This document shows positions 45,384 to 54,225 of a stretch of 64,000 nucleotides of DNA, piece after piece. The position numbers were made by a program, and so were the translations under genes. The notes under the pieces are model-generated. The model ran no database searches. It saw only the letters and a program-made list of their open reading frames with translations, and had not been told where the DNA came from. The stretch is from Streptomyces sp. NBC_01264 (GTDB lineage: Bacteria > Actinomycetota > Actinomycetes > Streptomycetales > Streptomycetaceae), in assembly GCF_026340675.1 (NCBI RefSeq), contig NZ_JAPEOX010000001.1:1798001-1862000 (forward strand), written 5' to 3'. Every line of letters starts with the position of its first letter. Position 1 is the stretch's first letter.

Positions 45384-46400
45384 ATGCGCCCCGTGTACCA
45401 CCCGGCCGGCACCGATGAAACCCTCGGTATGGCCATGGTCGAGTTGCAGGTCGGCCGGTGGAGACCGGCGCGTGACTTGCTGGCGGCAACTGGGGGGCAG
45501 TGGGGGCTGCGGACGTCACGTACGCAGGTGCTGGCGGTCACCGCTGCCCACTCCGACGTGATGGGCGTGTGGCTGGCGGAAGAGCCGAACAGTTACGACG
45601 CCCAGGTGATGCGTGCCCGCGTGTCGGTGGAGCGGGCACTGCGGGCCCATCACCAGCAGCACGCAGGCGCTGCGGCATTGGAGGAGGCTGCACGGCATGC
45701 CTCGTTGATGATGGCGCACCGGGAGCCGCGGGATCCGGTGCCCTGGATCTGCTTGCTCGCCCTCGCACAGATCGATGGACGCCAGGTGCGCCGGGAACAC
45801 CGTGAGGTATCAGCAGAGCCGATGCTGCCGAGCGGGCCGTGGGGGCTGCTGCACGGGATCAACCAGCGCGACCCGTACAACCGGGAGGCGTACCACCGGA
45901 TACTGCAATTCATACTGGCCCGCCCCGTCCCACGGGCAGCCTCACTCGCCGCGGTCTTCGACTTCGGCCGATGGGTGGCCTCGTGGTCGCCGGCGGGTTC
46001 CCCATTGCTGCTGTTGCCGCTGTACGCGCTCGTTGAGCAGTGCCGGCAGCAGTCCCTCCAGCACCGTGCCGATCCGCTGTGGCGACGGCAGTGGGCGCAG
46101 GAGCCGACGATCACATACACAGTCAAGGCGTTCCACCACTGGTTCAAGCAGCCGGACACCGCGCCGCGCTCGGTGACCGACCTGCACCACCTCGCGTACG
46201 CCTTGTGGGCCGGCCACCGGTTCGTGGAGGCCGCCGAGGTGTTCACAGCCGTGGGCACCTACGCCTCGCGCGAGCCGTGGGCGTCCGTCCATGAGGACCC
46301 GAACCATCCCGACGGCGGCGAGGCTCTGCTGCTGCGGGCCCGCCGGGAGTCCCTGTCCTTCGCACGCACCCACGCACCTCGCGCCGGACCGGTGCGCTGA
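45384..46400 (+). CDS. Hypothetical protein, 338 aa
   Basis: I do not recognise the family. The protein is helical, Trp/His/Arg-rich, cytosolic, with no clear catalytic motif; its repeats of about 35 residues could be TPR-like (for instance MGVWLAEEPNSYDAQVMRAR). A GAGGCG site precedes the chosen ATG; the frame extends upstream but without start support. It is followed after 79 bp by the permease gene on the same strand. Confidence 0.68.
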   Translation: MRPVYHPAGTDETLGMAMVELQVGRWRPARDLLAATGGQWGLRTSRTQVLAVTAAHSDVMGVWLAEEPNSYDAQVMRARVSVERALRAHHQQHAGAAALEEAARHASLMMAHREPRDPVPWICLLALAQIDGRQVRREHREVSAEPMLPSGPWGLLHGINQRDPYNREAYHRILQFILARPVPRAASLAAVFDFGRWVASWSPAGSPLLLLPLYALVEQCRQQSLQHRADPLWRRQWAQEPTITYTVKAFHHWFKQPDTAPRSVTDLHHLAYALWAGHRFVEAAEVFTAVGTYASREPWASVHEDPNHPDGGEALLLRARRESLSFARTHAPRAGPVR

Positions 46401-46479
46401 CCGTCACGCACAACAAAACACAGCTTGGCATACACCTGACTTTTTGTACTCGTTCCACCCATTCCATGGAGGATGTCCA

Positions 46480-48015
46480 GTGTTACGAACACGCCCGACT
46501 CGCCGCGCGGCGGGGGCCCAGTCAGATGACGCGTTCCTTCGGGAACTGGGCTACGAGCCGGTGCTGGCCCGCCGCATGCGGCCGTTCGGCAACTTCGCCA
46601 TCAGCTTCTCGGTGATCTCCGTGCTGAGCGGCTGCATGACCCTGTACGGCTTCGGTCTCGCGACCGGGGGGCCCGCCGTGATGATGTGGGGCTGGATCGC
46701 CGTCGGCGCCATGGTGATGCTCGTCGGAGCCGGCCTGGCAGAGGTCACCTCCGCGTACCCCACCTCCGGCGCCCTCTACTACCAGGCCGAACAGCTCGGC
46801 GGGCGCAAGTGGGGCTGGTACACCGGCTGGCTCAACCTGCTCGGTCTGCTCGGTGCGATCGCCGGCATCGACTACGGTGCCGCGCTGTTCACCGGCGCCT
46901 TCTTGAACCTGCAGTTCGGCTTCGTCCCGACGCCAGGCAAGATCATGGCGATCTACTTCTGCATCCTCTCGCTGCACGCCACGCTGAACCTCTTCGGGGT
47001 CCGGCTGGTGAGCATCCTGAACTCCATCAGCGTGTGGTGGCACCTGGGCGGGATCGCCGTGATCGTCGGCGCGCTCGCGATCGTGCCGTCACGCCACCAG
47101 TCGCCGTCCTTCGTCTTCGGGGAGTTCGTCAACAACACCGGCTGGTCCGGCTCGCTGTACGTAGTGCTGATCGGGCTGCTGCTCGCCCAGTACACCTTCA
47201 GCGGGTACGACGCCTCCGCGCACCTGTCGGAGGAGACCACCAACGCGCAGGTCTCCGCCTCCCGCGGCATCATGCGGGCGATCGGCTGGTCGTGGCTGGC
47301 CGGGTTCGTGCTGCTGGCCGGACTGACCTTCGCCATCCAGGACTACGCCGCCACCCAGGCCACCGCCACCGGCGTGCCACCGGCACAGATCTTCCTCGAC
47401 GCCCTCGGCACCGCCGGCGCGAAGGCCCTGCTGCTGGTCGTAATCGTCGCGCAGCTGTTCTGCGGCAACGCCGAGACCGCCGCCGCCAGCCGCATGGTGT
47501 TCGCCTTCTCCCGCGACGGCGCCCTGCCCGGGTCGAAGCTGTGGCGTCACGTCGATGCCCGCACCGGCACCCCGACCCGCGCCGTGTGGCTGTCAGTCGC
47601 CGTGGCCGCAGTCCTGGCGCTGCCGTCGCTGTACAGCCCGACCGCGTACGCCGCCGTCACGGCGATCAACGTCATCGGGATCACGCCCGCGTACGCCATC
47701 CCGATCTACCTGCGGATCCGCAACCGCCACCGCTTCCAGCCCGGCCCTTGGAACCTGGGTCGCTGGGGCGTGCCCGTCGGCGCGATCGCCGTGGCCTGGG
47801 TGGTCTTCGTGACCGTGCTGTTCTGCCTCCCCCAGTCCCGGCCCGAGTCCGGTCTCGTCTCCGTGACCACGTTCAACTACGCGCCCATCGCCCTTCTGGT
47901 CGTCATCGCCCTGGCCACCGTGTGGTGGCGTGTCGCGGGAGGCGACTACAAGGTGCCGACCGCGGCGGCCGACGCGGGCTCGGGCATGGCCCGGATCCAG
48001 GAAGAGGTCGTGTGA
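46480..48015 (+). CDS. APC-family amino acid/polyamine permease
   Basis: A 511-aa transporter with about twelve hydrophobic helices and the APC signature SGYDASAHLSEET, importing an amino acid, amine or polyamine through the membrane. The GTG start has a GGAGGA site 6-11 nt upstream. The second codon is TTA, the codon read by bldA tRNA, so production should be developmentally controlled. The stop overlaps the ligase start (TGATG). Ethanolamine, GABA or a polyamine are plausible substrates given the partner enzyme. Confidence 0.92.
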   Translation: MLRTRPTRRAAGAQSDDAFLRELGYEPVLARRMRPFGNFAISFSVISVLSGCMTLYGFGLATGGPAVMMWGWIAVGAMVMLVGAGLAEVTSAYPTSGALYYQAEQLGGRKWGWYTGWLNLLGLLGAIAGIDYGAALFTGAFLNLQFGFVPTPGKIMAIYFCILSLHATLNLFGVRLVSILNSISVWWHLGGIAVIVGALAIVPSRHQSPSFVFGEFVNNTGWSGSLYVVLIGLLLAQYTFSGYDASAHLSEETTNAQVSASRGIMRAIGWSWLAGFVLLAGLTFAIQDYAATQATATGVPPAQIFLDALGTAGAKALLLVVIVAQLFCGNAETAAASRMVFAFSRDGALPGSKLWRHVDARTGTPTRAVWLSVAVAAVLALPSLYSPTAYAAVTAINVIGITPAYAIPIYLRIRNRHRFQPGPWNLGRWGVPVGAIAVAWVVFVTVLFCLPQSRPESGLVSVTTFNYAPIALLVVIALATVWWRVAGGDYKVPTAAADAGSGMARIQEEVV

Positions 48016-49460
48016 TGACCGCTCTGTCCACCCAGACCGGAGGAACGCCGCGCCCGAGCGGCCCGTCGCACCGTAATGCCGATGCCGCCTCGACCGCCCC
48101 GCAGCGGCCGGCCCGGGCGTTCAGCGTCGACGAGCTGCGTAAGGCCGTCGGAGCCGGTGTGATCGACACCGTCCTCCTCGCCGTTCCGGACCTGCAGGGC
48201 CGCCTCAAGGGCAAACGGTACGGGGCGCGGCACTTCCTCGACCGCGTACTCGACGGCGGCGCGGAGATGTGCGCCTACCTCCTGGCCACCGACGTCGACA
48301 TGACGCCCGCCGACGGGTTCGCCCTCACGTCCTGGGCGAGCGGGTACGAGGACATGACGGTCGTGCCGGACCCCTCGACGCTGCGGACTCTGCCGTGGAT
48401 GCCGCGCACCGCGCTCGTTCTCGGCAACGCGATCGGTCTGAGCGAGGAGCCCATCGAGGTTGCGCCGCGGCAGATTCTGCGGCACCAGCTGACCCGGCTT
48501 GCCGCCCACGGGCTGCACGCCCAGGCCGGCCTGGAGACCGAGTTCATGCTCTACCACGGCACCTACACCCCGACCGCCGGCATCGGCCCGGGCGGACTCA
48601 CGCCGGTGGCCGAGGAGAACCTGGACTACGCCCTCGACCACGCGCCGGACACTGACCGGCTCTTCCGGCGCCTCCAGGGCTCGCTGTCCAAGGCGGGCAT
48701 GCCCGTCGAGGCGATCAAGACTGAAGGCGCCCCGGGTCAGGTGGAGGTCACCTTCCCCTACGGTGCTGCGCTGCCCGCGTGCGACAACCATGTCGTCTTC
48801 AAGCACGCGGTGCGCACCCTCGCAGGACGGTCCGGCATGACGGCCACGTTCATGGCCTCCCCCGAGACCGGCATCGCCAGCGGACTCCACCTGCACGTCT
48901 CCCTTACGCGCAGCGGCAATGCCATGCTCTCCGATCAGGCCGGACGGCTGTCCGAGATCGGCGAGCAGGCAATCGCCGGACTGCTCACGACGCTGCCGGG
49001 GCTCGCCCCGCTGTACGCGCCGAACGTCAATTCCTATAAGCGGTACGTGCCCGGCTCCTTCGCCCCCACTCGCATGGCGTGGGGGTGGGACAACCGCACG
49101 TGCGCCGTGCGACTCACCGGCCACGGTTCGGGCCTGCACTTGGAGATCCGCGTGCCGGGGGCGGACGCGAACCCATACCTGGCTCTCTCCGCCGTTCTCG
49201 CTTCGATCATCCACGGCATCGAACGGCAGATCACCCCGACGGCACCCTGCACGGCCAACGCCTACGAGGCCACCGACGTGCCCCTCCTGCCCCTCACCCT
49301 CGGTCAGGCCCGCTCCGCGTTCCGGCACAGCCCCGTCGCCCAGGAGGCGTTCGGGAAAGAGATGGTCGAGCACTACGCCCACCTCGCGCAGCTCGAACTC
49401 GACCACCACCGCGGCATCGTCACCGACGCAGAACAGGCCCGCTGGTTCACCCGCGCCTGA
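48015..49460 (+). CDS. Glutamine-synthetase-family ligase
   Basis: A 481-aa GS-fold enzyme joining glutamate, with ATP, to an amine. Active-site segments visible are GLETEFMLY, GQVEVTFPYG, SGLHLHVSL and the NRTCAVRL arginine region. It differs from housekeeping GlnA and resembles gamma-glutamyl-polyamine or ethanolamide synthetases, which work with an amine permease as here. A disordered Pro/Ala-rich N-terminus of about 35 residues precedes the first domain. Confidence 0.9.
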   Translation: MTALSTQTGGTPRPSGPSHRNADAASTAPQRPARAFSVDELRKAVGAGVIDTVLLAVPDLQGRLKGKRYGARHFLDRVLDGGAEMCAYLLATDVDMTPADGFALTSWASGYEDMTVVPDPSTLRTLPWMPRTALVLGNAIGLSEEPIEVAPRQILRHQLTRLAAHGLHAQAGLETEFMLYHGTYTPTAGIGPGGLTPVAEENLDYALDHAPDTDRLFRRLQGSLSKAGMPVEAIKTEGAPGQVEVTFPYGAALPACDNHVVFKHAVRTLAGRSGMTATFMASPETGIASGLHLHVSLTRSGNAMLSDQAGRLSEIGEQAIAGLLTTLPGLAPLYAPNVNSYKRYVPGSFAPTRMAWGWDNRTCAVRLTGHGSGLHLEIRVPGADANPYLALSAVLASIIHGIERQITPTAPCTANAYEATDVPLLPLTLGQARSAFRHSPVAQEAFGKEMVEHYAHLAQLELDHHRGIVTDAEQARWFTRA

Positions 49461-49563
49461 TCCTGCCGCACCCAGACCAGACTCCGGCCGGGAGAGTTCC
49501 CCCTCGGCCGGGGTCTGCCCAACCTGCACCACCACACCGCCGCCGCAACGTAAGGACCCGATC

Positions 49564-50037
49564 ATGCCCGCACGGCCCGCCACGGCCGCCTCACATCCGA
49601 CCCCGGCACAGGTGAAGATCGCTGGAACCCTCGCCCAGGGCATGAGCACCGCCAAGGCGGCAGCCGAACTGGGCCTGTCCGAAGGCACCGTCGCGATCCA
49701 GATGTCGCACGGGAACCGGCGGGCCGGAGTACGCCACCGTCACGCCCTGGTCCACGCGTGCTACGTCACCGAGCAGCTGCCCCGGCCGGAGCCGACAGCA
49801 CCACCGCCCGGCGGCGTCGACGACATCGAGACCAAGATCCTCTGGTCCCTCGCTCTGGACGGGACCTACGCCGAGATCGCAGAGCACTGCGGCCTCTCCC
49901 ACGACGGGATGAAGAAGCGGATCCGAGCGCTACGGGCGCGCTGGAGCGCCGAGCACGACCCGCACCTGATCACCCTGGGCTGGATGTTCGGCGTACTCGA
50001 CGCCTCCCACGGAACCGGCGGCCACCAGGTCACGTAG
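49564..50037 (+). CDS. Small two-HTH DNA-binding protein (LuxR-like)
   Basis: A 157-aa protein with two helix-turn-helix motifs, GMSTAKAAAELGLSEGTVAI (about 27-46) and TYAEIAEHCGLSHDGMKKRI (about 101-120). It resembles the DNA-binding part of LuxR-type regulators without a receiver domain. An AAGGA site precedes the ATG by about 8 nt. It follows the ligase on the same strand and could control the permease-ligase pair. Confidence 0.72.
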   Translation: MPARPATAASHPTPAQVKIAGTLAQGMSTAKAAAELGLSEGTVAIQMSHGNRRAGVRHRHALVHACYVTEQLPRPEPTAPPPGGVDDIETKILWSLALDGTYAEIAEHCGLSHDGMKKRIRALRARWSAEHDPHLITLGWMFGVLDASHGTGGHQVT

Positions 50038-50073
50038 CTGCAGACGGCCACGTAATCAGTGGCCCTTGGCAAG

Positions 50074-50338
50074 CTACTCCCCCACACAACAGACAACACT
50101 GGATTCCTCGATACATCCAACCTCCGCTCCGGCCGTCGCGAAGGCATAGCCGATGTCCAGGTGGTAATGCTCCGGCTCGTCCTTCGCGGGCCTGGCCGGC
50201 ACCTGGCCGAACTCGACGTAGGCGGGAAGCCCGGAGACCGGGACGATCCGCCCGGGGTCGATGCCCGTCTCCTCGGAAAGCTCCCGTATGGCCCCGCCGA
50301 GCAGCGTGGTATCAGTCAGTTCGGGATGCCCGCCCTTA
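50074..50338 (-). pseudogene. Nudix hydrolase remnant split by an IS
   Basis: The minus-strand frame reads ...RKGGHPELTDTT and REL-SEETGI, a Nudix box, then continues to a TAG at 50076-50074. The insertion sequence at 50339 breaks it. Rejoining across the TTA target duplication extends the frame to MRTVPKGGHPEL (ATG at 51405), so the remnant was already missing its first strands. Non-functional. Confidence 0.75.
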
Positions 50339-50367
50339 CGAACTCGTCCATGGTTGGCGGTGCGACG
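50339..50367 (+). repeat. Left terminal inverted repeat of second IS
   Basis: About 29 bp pairing with 51360-51388, preceded by the target duplicate TTA. The shared inner core is CATGGTTGGCGGTGCGACG. Confidence 0.85.
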
Positions 50368-50395
50368 CCGGGGCTTGATCCCTGATCATGTTGGT

Positions 50396-51333
50396 GTGGT
50401 GGGGAAAGGGTCTCGTGCAGCGATCATCAGCGACCGGCGGATCACAGGGCTCTCAGCCGAAGTGATCGCCGAACTCGTCGCCGAGGTAGGTCCGTTATGG
50501 CACGAACGACACCAGGCGAGACTGGAGTCCCGGCCACGCCAGAGGGCCGTTGGCGCTGGTGCAAAGCATCGGCTGGTCTTCATCGACCGGCTCCTGGCCA
50601 CGCTCGTCCACCTTCGCCACGGTGCCACTCACGACGTGCTGGCCTGCTGGTTCGGCGTTGACCGCTCCACGATCACCCGGGCGATCGGCGAGGTACGGCC
50701 CCTGCTCGCAGCCCGCGGCTGCACCATCGCGGCCGACATCCGGCTCCGCACCCTCGCCGAGGTCATCGACCACCTCGGCGTCAGCGGGCAGACCGGGATC
50801 ATCGACGGCACCGAGATCCGGGTCCGCAGGCCCGCAGTCGGCCGCAAGGACCGGGAGAAGTTCATCTCCGGCAAGAACAAGCAGAACGCCGTCAAGGCCA
50901 TGGTCCTCACCGACGCCCGCGGCAGGCTCCTGTTCTGCAGTCCAGCCCAGCCGGCAAGCTGCGCCGACATCACCCACGCCCGACAGTTGGGCCTGGTCAA
51001 GCACCTGACTGGCAGCCCGGTGGCCGTGGAGATCCTCGCCGACGCCGGCTACCAGGGCCTGGGCGCCCAAACCGGCGGCCGCGTGGTGACACCACCGCAC
51101 CGCAAGTTCAAGAAGAACCCGCCGGACTGGTACGAAGAGATCTACGAACGCCAGCGCAAGGCGCACTCTTCACCCGGATCCGCGTCGAGCACGGCATCGC
51201 ACACCTCAAGAACTGGCGAGTACTCGCCCACCACCACGGCCGACGCGACCACCTCAGCGACACGATCCAAGCCATCGCCAGCCTGCTCTCACACCAGCAG
51301 ACCGCCACCCGCGGCGGCCGTCAGCAACCGTGA
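50396..51333 (+). pseudogene. Transposase of the second IS, frameshifted near the C-terminus
   Basis: A DDE transposase of about 312 aa with an HTH-containing N-terminus (GVDRSTITRAIGEVRPLL), IDGTEIRV with the first Asp, VLTDARGRLLF, and DAGYQGLG carrying the second Asp. At about 51162 the frame shifts: downstream, the frame giving LFTRIRVEHGIAHLKNW is the genuine end, with the third acidic residue, ending at 51333. This is a single-base loss, programmed frameshifting or a sequencing error. The GTG start is uncertain. Confidence 0.8.
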
Positions 51334-51359
51334 CCACCAAGCCGACCTGCACCTTTCGA

Positions 51360-51388
51360 CGTCGCACCGCCAACCATGCACGAGCTCG
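51360..51388 (-). repeat. Right terminal inverted repeat of second IS
   Basis: The partner of 50339-50367 on the opposite strand; two mismatches. Followed by the TTA duplicate. Confidence 0.85.
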
Positions 51389-51393
51389 TTAGG

Positions 51394-51705
51394 AACAGTT
51401 CGCATATCTCAGGCCCTTGGCTGTCTCAGCGTACGGCGCTGCTGGCTCCGCACTCCCTGGTGTAGCGGCGTTAACCCTGGCGTCTCAGTCGGCATCGAAA
51501 ACTTTACTCTTCTGTGATCTCGATTTGCTGACTTGTCGCTCGCCATAGACAGCTACTGCTGCGGTCGGCGATCAAGGAACGCCCGGACAGCTGTGTGCAT
51601 CGTGGGCAGCAACAGGCGGACGGGAAGGGTCTCACCGCTCGGTCGCTGTCGGTGGTCGCCCGTAGAGTCATCGCGGGGCCAGCGTGGCCGCAACCTGACT
51701 GAGGG
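51394..51705. other. Intergenic region
   Basis: About 310 bp between the second IS and the zinc-module/GIY-YIG gene. The first dozen bases hold the displaced start of the Nudix remnant. I see no other gene, palindrome or clear promoter. Confidence 0.5.
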
Positions 51706-52950
51706 ATGGACAAGTTGGTATCGGGACGTGCGACTGATCCGGAAGAAGCGCGGCAGCTCATGCTTCGGAACGGGTGCGACCCGAAGGTGCCTTTCGCCTC
51801 GAACAAGACACCCTGGGAGAGCACCTGCATGAGGTGCCAGGGAGATATTGACCCGACGTACGACAGCATCTCCACGAAGGCCAAGCGGCACGGGGATGCT
51901 CGCCGCGGTTGTCGCCCGTGCGCCGACAAGGAGCGTGCAAAGAAGTTCAGGCTCGATGAGGACGAGCTGGCGAAGAGCGTCGTAGCCGCCAACATCGAGC
52001 CACTGGAGCCGTACGAGAAGAACTCCAAGGGGTGGGCATGTCGTTGCCTCAATGTCGGTTGCCCACGCGAGGGCAAGCCGATCAAGGTACTCATGAAGGT
52101 GGTTCGGGCCGGCGGCATGGCCTGCCGTTTCTGCTCCAAGAAGGAGATCCACCCCGATGATGCGTTCAAGATGATGGTCGACTCGGGGATGGTCGAGCCC
52201 AAGGTGCCCTACCCAGGCATCGACATACCGTGGCTCGGCGAATGCCTGCGGTGTCACAAGGATGTGACCCCTCGTCTGAACGACGTCCGAAACGGTCAAG
52301 GAGCGTGCATACACTGCGCGTCTAACACTCCGCTAACCCCGGAGCAGGCATGGGGCCGCGCCCTCTCCTACCGTGTTCTTCCCGATGATCTGCACGCATT
52401 CAAGAGCACGAATACCCCTTGGCCGGGGACGTGCATCGAGTGCGGGGCCGATGTGGAGCCCCGACTGGGCAACCTCTACCGGGGCCAGGGAGCCTGCAAC
52501 TCCCAAAAGTGCAAGCTCACCGGCTTCAAGGACGACGCGCCGGGCCTGATCTACCTCCTTCACCGCTCGGATCCGGAGATAGCGAAGATCGGCATCTGCG
52601 AGCACGCTCCGCACAACAAGGGTCTTGAGCGCCACATCAACAACGGCTGGGAAGTGGCGCAAACGCTAACTTTCCAGGTGGGACTCCATGCACGGCTGCT
52701 CGAGTCGACCATCAAGAGGTTGTGGTTCAAGGACCGGGCCTGGGCGGACGGCCGGGCCCGCGGAGAGGCGTGGTTCGACGGCTACACCGAGACGGTGCTG
52801 CTCGATGACCCAGAGCGGACTGAACCGTGGACTTCGCTCACGGCGCTGTCCCTGTGGACCGATGTCCAGATCCAGGCCGAGCGGCTGGGCTTCGCCATGG
52901 ACGAGCGGCGCGCTGAGGCCGAGGCCGAGGGAGGCGAGCAGCTGACCTGA
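51706..52950 (+). CDS. Four zinc-module protein with C-terminal GIY-YIG nuclease-like domain
   Basis: A 414-aa protein with an unusual architecture. Four repeats of about 55-65 residues each carry two Cys pairs (C41/C44-C69/C72; C112/C119-C140/C143; C180/C183-C201/C204; C243/C246-C264/C269). Each starts with a helix (EEARQLM, DELAKSV, DDAFKMM, EQAWGRA) and then W-x-G/S-x-C-x2-C and a GQGAC-like segment. Residues 280-340 follow a GIY-YIG pattern: LIYLL (281-285), KIGI (294-297), R309 and catalytic-type E334. It may be a sequence-guided endonuclease, mobile or defensive. An in-frame stop lies just before the ATG, supporting the start. A partial relative lies at 63382-64000. Confidence 0.78.
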   Translation: MDKLVSGRATDPEEARQLMLRNGCDPKVPFASNKTPWESTCMRCQGDIDPTYDSISTKAKRHGDARRGCRPCADKERAKKFRLDEDELAKSVVAANIEPLEPYEKNSKGWACRCLNVGCPREGKPIKVLMKVVRAGGMACRFCSKKEIHPDDAFKMMVDSGMVEPKVPYPGIDIPWLGECLRCHKDVTPRLNDVRNGQGACIHCASNTPLTPEQAWGRALSYRVLPDDLHAFKSTNTPWPGTCIECGADVEPRLGNLYRGQGACNSQKCKLTGFKDDAPGLIYLLHRSDPEIAKIGICEHAPHNKGLERHINNGWEVAQTLTFQVGLHARLLESTIKRLWFKDRAWADGRARGEAWFDGYTETVLLDDPERTEPWTSLTALSLWTDVQIQAERLGFAMDERRAEAEAEGGEQLT

Positions 52951-53257
52951 GTGGGGCGAACTACGTGTCGTTCGGCTTGGGCGTACAGGTGAGCGACCCC
53001 TTTGAGGGCAGGCCGAGCAGTTTACTTGGCCCGCTCGCGGGTCATGTTTGCGTGGCGTTGCCGCCGTGCAGGAGGCAGGTCCCGGTGTCGTACGGGCGAG
53101 CGGTGGCCCAGGAGCCGCCGTCGGGCGCGCCGATGACCAGGTGGTCGGCGGCGCAGTTCCGCACGAGGCCGGGATGGAGGTGTTCTTCGCGCTCAACATG
53201 TCTCATGAGACATGTTGCTTGACGCTGGCCGCGTGATTGACCGGGAGGCTAGCCGGA
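52951..53257. other. Intergenic region with a palindrome
   Basis: About 307 bp with no gene I can support. Its right part holds the 24-bp palindrome at 53194-53217. Short antisense ORFs lack start signals. Confidence 0.5.
53194..53217. repeat. Perfect 24-bp palindrome
   Basis: The arm CAACATGTCTCA is followed directly by its reverse complement. It lies about 40 bp upstream of the degenerate IS passenger gene, similar to the hairpin upstream of the intact passenger gene at 35849-35870. Alternatives are an operator or a recombination site. Confidence 0.6.
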
Positions 53258-53811
53258 TTGGCGAGAGCCTCTGGAGCGCGTGAGGCGCGAGCGAGGCAGA
53301 ATCTGGAGTCCTGGACGGAGGTTCTGGAGCAGACTCAGGCGGAGGTGGATGCCGCGCGGGAGCGGGTCTAGCGGGCTCGGGTGGGCGTGAGGAGCTCGTG
53401 TCGGTGCTGGCCGAGGAACGCCCGGTTGATATGCCGGTTTCCGTGCCGTCTGGTGGTGAGATGGCTGCCGTGGGAGCGGGCGGCTCGGGTGTGGGGCATG
53501 GCGTGCGGCCGCCGGTGTGGCGGTCGGGCATGGGTGAGGAGGTGCTGAGCGGCATGTATCGGGAGGTGTTCGCCGCGGTGGTGGCTGCTTCGGGGCCGGT
53601 GAACGGGGTGGAGCTGACGCGGTCTGTGGGCCGGGAAGCGGAAATCGAGAACGAGGTGGAGAAGATCCGTCACCGTGACTATGTGCCGGAGAAGCGGGGC
53701 TGGCTGGCGCGGGCGAAGGACGGACGGTTCATGCCCGCGCCCGCAGCAGTCGGCCGAGGCGCTTCTCGGGCCAGTGCGGAGCATCCCCGGCCAGACGCCG
53801 GGACAGCCTGA
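53258..53811 (+). pseudogene. Degenerate IS passenger gene
   Basis: A frameshifted homologue of the passenger protein at 35956-36507. The first part (ARQNLESWTEVLEQTQAEVD, stop at about 53370) matches its coiled coil, and the second frame (EEVLSGMYREVFAAVV ... GWLARAKDGRF) matches its winged-helix-like end. It lies tail to tail with a transposase remnant, as in the intact element. Confidence 0.65.
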
Positions 53812-54140
53812 TCACGGCGGCCCACCACACCATCTGGGCGTGGTGGTCGAGGCGGCGCTCGTGGTCGCGGTTGAGGCGGCGTGAGTGGGCCAGCCAGCTC
53901 AGCGTGCGCTCCACCACCCACCTGCGGGCCAGTACGACAGACGCCGGCCTTGGTCCCGCAGCCAGCGCCAGGCCGTGACTCCGGAGCAGCCCACGGTCTC
54001 GGCCGGGACGTCGCGCCAGGCAACGCCGGTCCGCAGGACGTACACGATCCCCGCGAGAGCCGCTCGGTCCGGAACGCGAAGCCGCCCGGGATACGAATCT
54101 GTAGGACGGACGCCAAGGGTTCAGGGAACTTGTCACGACG
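53729..54140 (-). pseudogene. IS5-type transposase with internal deletion
   Basis: On the minus strand an N-terminal piece (GIVYVLRTGVAWRDVPAETV, about 54055-53990) is followed soon after by the C-terminal piece RRWVVERTLSWLAHSRRLN, with the catalytic core missing. The frames differ, so it is a deletion remnant. It overlaps the passenger pseudogene at its 3' end. Confidence 0.7.
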
Positions 54141-54225
54141 TGTCCGCCAGCCTTGAACCGTCTGGCGCGGCCGGTCGCGACGCCGCCCTGCCCATAAGGC
54201 TCGCCAACTGGTCTAGGGTCGGCCC

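Larger units (their letters stand above)
50339..51388. mobile_element. IS5-type insertion sequence (DDE_Tnp_4-like)
   Basis: The element has inverted repeats of about 29 bp sharing the core CATGGTTGGCGGTGCGACG, with two mismatches across the arms, and is flanked by a TTA duplication (50336-50338 and 51389-51391). It carries one transposase frame, interrupted near its 3' end. It sits in a Nudix remnant. Confidence 0.88.

Noticed and set aside
46686..49460. 924-codon open frame on the + strand
   Set aside because: Its first part is an Arg-rich shadow of the permease; only the last part, from 48015, is the real ligase gene.
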